From the NCBI GenBank assembly GCA_949358305.1, contig OX442315.1, forward strand, positions 12,178,427 to 12,242,426: DNA of 64,000 bases, written 5' to 3'. Of this stretch, positions 62,801 through 64,000 are shown in pieces. Both the position numbers and the translations under genes were made by a program. Source of the stretch: Strigamia acuminata. Taxonomy: Eukaryota > Arthropoda > Chilopoda > Geophilomorpha > Linotaeniidae. Each line of letters starts with the position of its first letter. Positions within the stretch are counted from its first letter, which is position 1. Under the pieces are notes generated by a model, which worked only from the letters and a program-made list of their open reading frames with translations, ran no database searches and had not been told where the DNA came from.

Positions 62801-63549
62801 GCCGTCAATGCGGTTGCTCTTGGGATCAGCATCTGCACATAACGTACGTTCAGACTCCGGTTGTTACCAAAATCACCGTGCAAGACGTGGAGACGAAGAT
62901 CAGCGGGAAGAAAAGCGAGCGTCAACAAATCGAGGAGTTTATTTCCAAGTTGGACGAGATCCGGGTGGAGCAGGAGGAAGAGCAGAGGAAAATCATCGAA
63001 GTTAGCGTCAAGTTGGGCCAATATTTGAGCAAGAATGCAATTTTGGCGTACAACGACGTTCTGGGGAGATACATCGACCATTTGATAGAGAAGGAGGAGC
63101 AGAAAGTGGTCGTGGTTGGCAACGACGACGTGTTGAAGAGGTTGAAGTCGATGCGCGCGATGTACGAGGAGGAGGTTAAAGCTTTGATCACGGCGATGGC
63201 TCAACCGAATGCTGAGGAATTGAGTTTCAGTGAGTTCAAGACTCATTTGGCAGCTTTGTACGCGCTCAAGTACAACGGGGCGCAACTGCAAAATGCCATC
63301 GAGATGGCGTCGTCGTCTGGAGGCGAAAAGACGACGATGAATTACGAAAAATTCCACGTACCCAAGAACGAAAAGCGAGGTTATGGGCTTCACAGTGCTG
63401 CCCGATTCGAGTCGTGTGTTGAAACGACACAAGTTGTCATGACGGAAACTAGTAATGCTGGCTGTATTAGGAAATCGGTCCGATCGGTGACAAACATAAC
63501 AAAAAAAAATAAGAAAAAAAATAAGAAAAAAAAGAAATTCATGTTTTAA
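59878..63549 (+). CDS. Large zinc-ribbon/P-loop GTPase, module copy 2, plus-strand member
   Basis: 1223 residues in one exon after an acceptor (ATAATTAG|ATG). Parts: N-terminal region with LGDLYDARTD (~19-28); helical middle; Cys-rich block from Cys515 (WCCYSCKEVLCYG, FYCSCGRAQC); G1 GVTGVGKS 599-606; G3 DTPG 685-688; FCFTHS near 751 in place of a standard specificity motif; Cys/His cluster from Cys919 through CRQCGCSWDQHLH (~975-988); coiled coil (KKSERQQIEEFISKLDEI); C-terminal end. The ending differs from the paralogs: an A-rich stretch turns it into Lys/Asn runs (KKNKKKNKKKKK). The G domain is of the AIG1/septin-like class by its motifs. It is otherwise very close to the gene at 15717, which it duplicates. 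Cytosolic; role inferred only. Confidence 0.9.
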   Translation: MDFSTDKNIVRNAVGRLARLGDLYDARTDSFVGFSVFDEPIPDSAIELIKTPASEFDCINTENILEKFEKLNIVPEMQASIMANLVSPEEHAKYLQTEPKNKKARKSIIYSIRSEIENIIFTDELDQYFALHALDLDFATHFVVGITYGANSVITLEEINYSAGEKGKRVIGDMMNRELRKFEEGINNSKDSTTEEYKSWYSVEMFGDILPTTNLPKTGEEALKMIKKLPRLIKLANRGKGKPIMYALMPISVLDDHLNGTSTKEAVSHLDQNSILNFTISMSELLETKLEISDLMYKLETHQYCVPVENLRKLGQIKSQVENEEMKSRLEFKETIIAIRSGDEGVEMPTTCGHSPENVRIQLKEFDNLLRKIELADMLKSLGVSYIGSDKSLRLDEIKKLFAQIYILFLRSGVEKMNIDTWNENKKHFLYILTESRAFSKKNLFVAVDLDVRSDLKINEKDCAIHIALIRNEHVVDSDVYATHCRQKFTCYATIYESHESRPKPSKRIELKLTCPGSFRGACANDTRKWCCYSCKEVLCYGFDGFFYCSCGRAQCAKYSFKCTDDRHGQNFVEFFGHHLKQQLSKIPPLNELNVLILGVTGVGKSTWINALLNYLAFPSLDAAWKEELLSVTSTAFQLTDEDDTTHTIRFGQDENEVLEPGQSATQDVKAHLFPIGNTLLRLIDTPGIGDVRGVEQDKENFKKILKYLRSLKWLNGICILLKPNESRLNVLFEFCVKELLTHLHRSATKNVVFCFTHSRETFYKPGDTRQPLGELLTKNQIEINLTKDTMYSMDNESFRFLCAANQGIEFRESVKKSFCESWNISVEETNRLISHFKKLEPHIIDDTISLNDARRNIVCLTKPIADISKNIQQNLAIINDKRELLSSTEASEHDLVKLLFVDIITLETEPLNHPRTVCGAASCVKYHPAADGTISSVQYVEHCHPHCGLVGVAVNIVGDARIKKCWAMNGTLNCRQCGCSWDQHLHITYVQTPVVTKITVQDVETKISGKKSERQQIEEFISKLDEIRVEQEEEQRKIIEVSVKLGQYLSKNAILAYNDVLGRYIDHLIEKEEQKVVVVGNDDVLKRLKSMRAMYEEEVKALITAMAQPNAEELSFSEFKTHLAALYALKYNGAQLQNAIEMASSSGGEKTTMNYEKFHVPKNEKRGYGLHSAARFESCVETTQVVMTETSNAGCIRKSVRSVTNITKKNKKKNKKKKKFMF

Positions 63550-64000
63550 GTCTAAAAATGCACTTTCCAGTAGGGTTGTGTGCTTTTTTTTTTTGGCGAG
63601 TGCAAGGTATATTCAAGGTATATTTTTTTTACCATTAGTTAATATTATTCTGTTGTGTTTCTCCTGAAGAAAAATTTGTTTAAAATTGTTTGTTTTCTGC
63701 TTCACTTCCGCCAGGAAGCCAGCAGTACCCACTGACCAATGAGAATTAGTGTATTCTTTGGGCGAATAGCCTGCAACTGATTGAAATCTTTGTATTATGC
63801 TATTAGTAGAATTTGTATTACATGTGTTTGTTATTATAACAGGAATTCAAATTTACAAGAATGATTTATAGTACACAATTAATATTAAAGAAAATGTTTT
63901 ATATCTGTTATTTGTTTTTAAATACACACACATCAACTTTGTCGTACACATTTTATTTAGTCAAATCATGACACCATCGATTGATAAGTCTTATTCTATA
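63550..64000. other. 3' flank of the last GTPase gene
   Basis: AT-rich, with one copy of the TCTAAAAATGCACTTTCCAG phrase also found after the copy 1 gene. No further gene seen before the window ends. Confidence 0.5.

Noticed and set aside
1-64000. tRNA, rRNA genes, CRISPR arrays, bacterial operons
   Set aside because: None recognised by eye; the sequence is eukaryotic throughout.

Overview
The window is eukaryotic nuclear DNA, almost certainly from an invertebrate animal and most likely an arthropod. The evidence is spliced genes with GT-AG introns (56-66 bp in the ENPP gene), an LTR retrotransposon of Ty3/gypsy type, a pogo-type DNA transposon, MITEs and abundant microsatellites. I cannot name the species.

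Layout. (1) 1-5176: the C-terminal end of one ectonucleotide pyrophosphatase/phosphodiesterase (ENPP), then a second, complete six-exon ENPP gene, then a two-exon gene end I do not recognise. (2) 5432-18604 and 42721-63549: a cluster of large multidomain GTPases. Each full copy has an N-terminal region, a Cys-rich zinc-ribbon-like block, a P-loop GTPase with GVTGVGKS and DTPG motifs, a second Cys/His cluster and a coiled coil. The cluster is two copies of the same three-gene module: a pseudo-GTPase (+), a full GTPase (-), then a full GTPase (+) read from a shared divergent promoter. Copy 1 is 7022-8848, 9464-13737 and 15717 onward. In copy 2 the first gene is a remnant (46200-46335), the second is a wrecked pseudogene (47157-56334) and the third is intact (59878-63549). 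The wrecked copy carries an 11-bp satellite, a pogo element and, inside the pogo element, an apparently intact Ty3/gypsy element with LTRs that read as identical. (3) 18605-42520: about 24 kb that does not look as if it belongs here. It interrupts the third gene of copy 1; the 917 bp before the junction are repeated without visible difference after a 200-N gap, which points to an assembly misjoin. The block has its own character: a GC-richer ~1 kb repeat family, many (AAAT)n/(TTTA)n tracts in introns, mostly longer introns, a thymidine kinase, and several unrecognised spliced genes. Two of these share a new two-zinc-finger arrangement with conserved intron positions and phases.

How the genes relate. 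The GTPase genes share a leader region holding an 11-bp palindrome (four G, three A, four C) that resembles an NF-kappaB/Rel site. It is kept in the three complete genes and decayed in the pseudogene, which would fit inducible, immune-type GTPases under birth-and-death evolution; this is inference. All gene models rest on reading frames and splice sites read by eye; no database search was possible.
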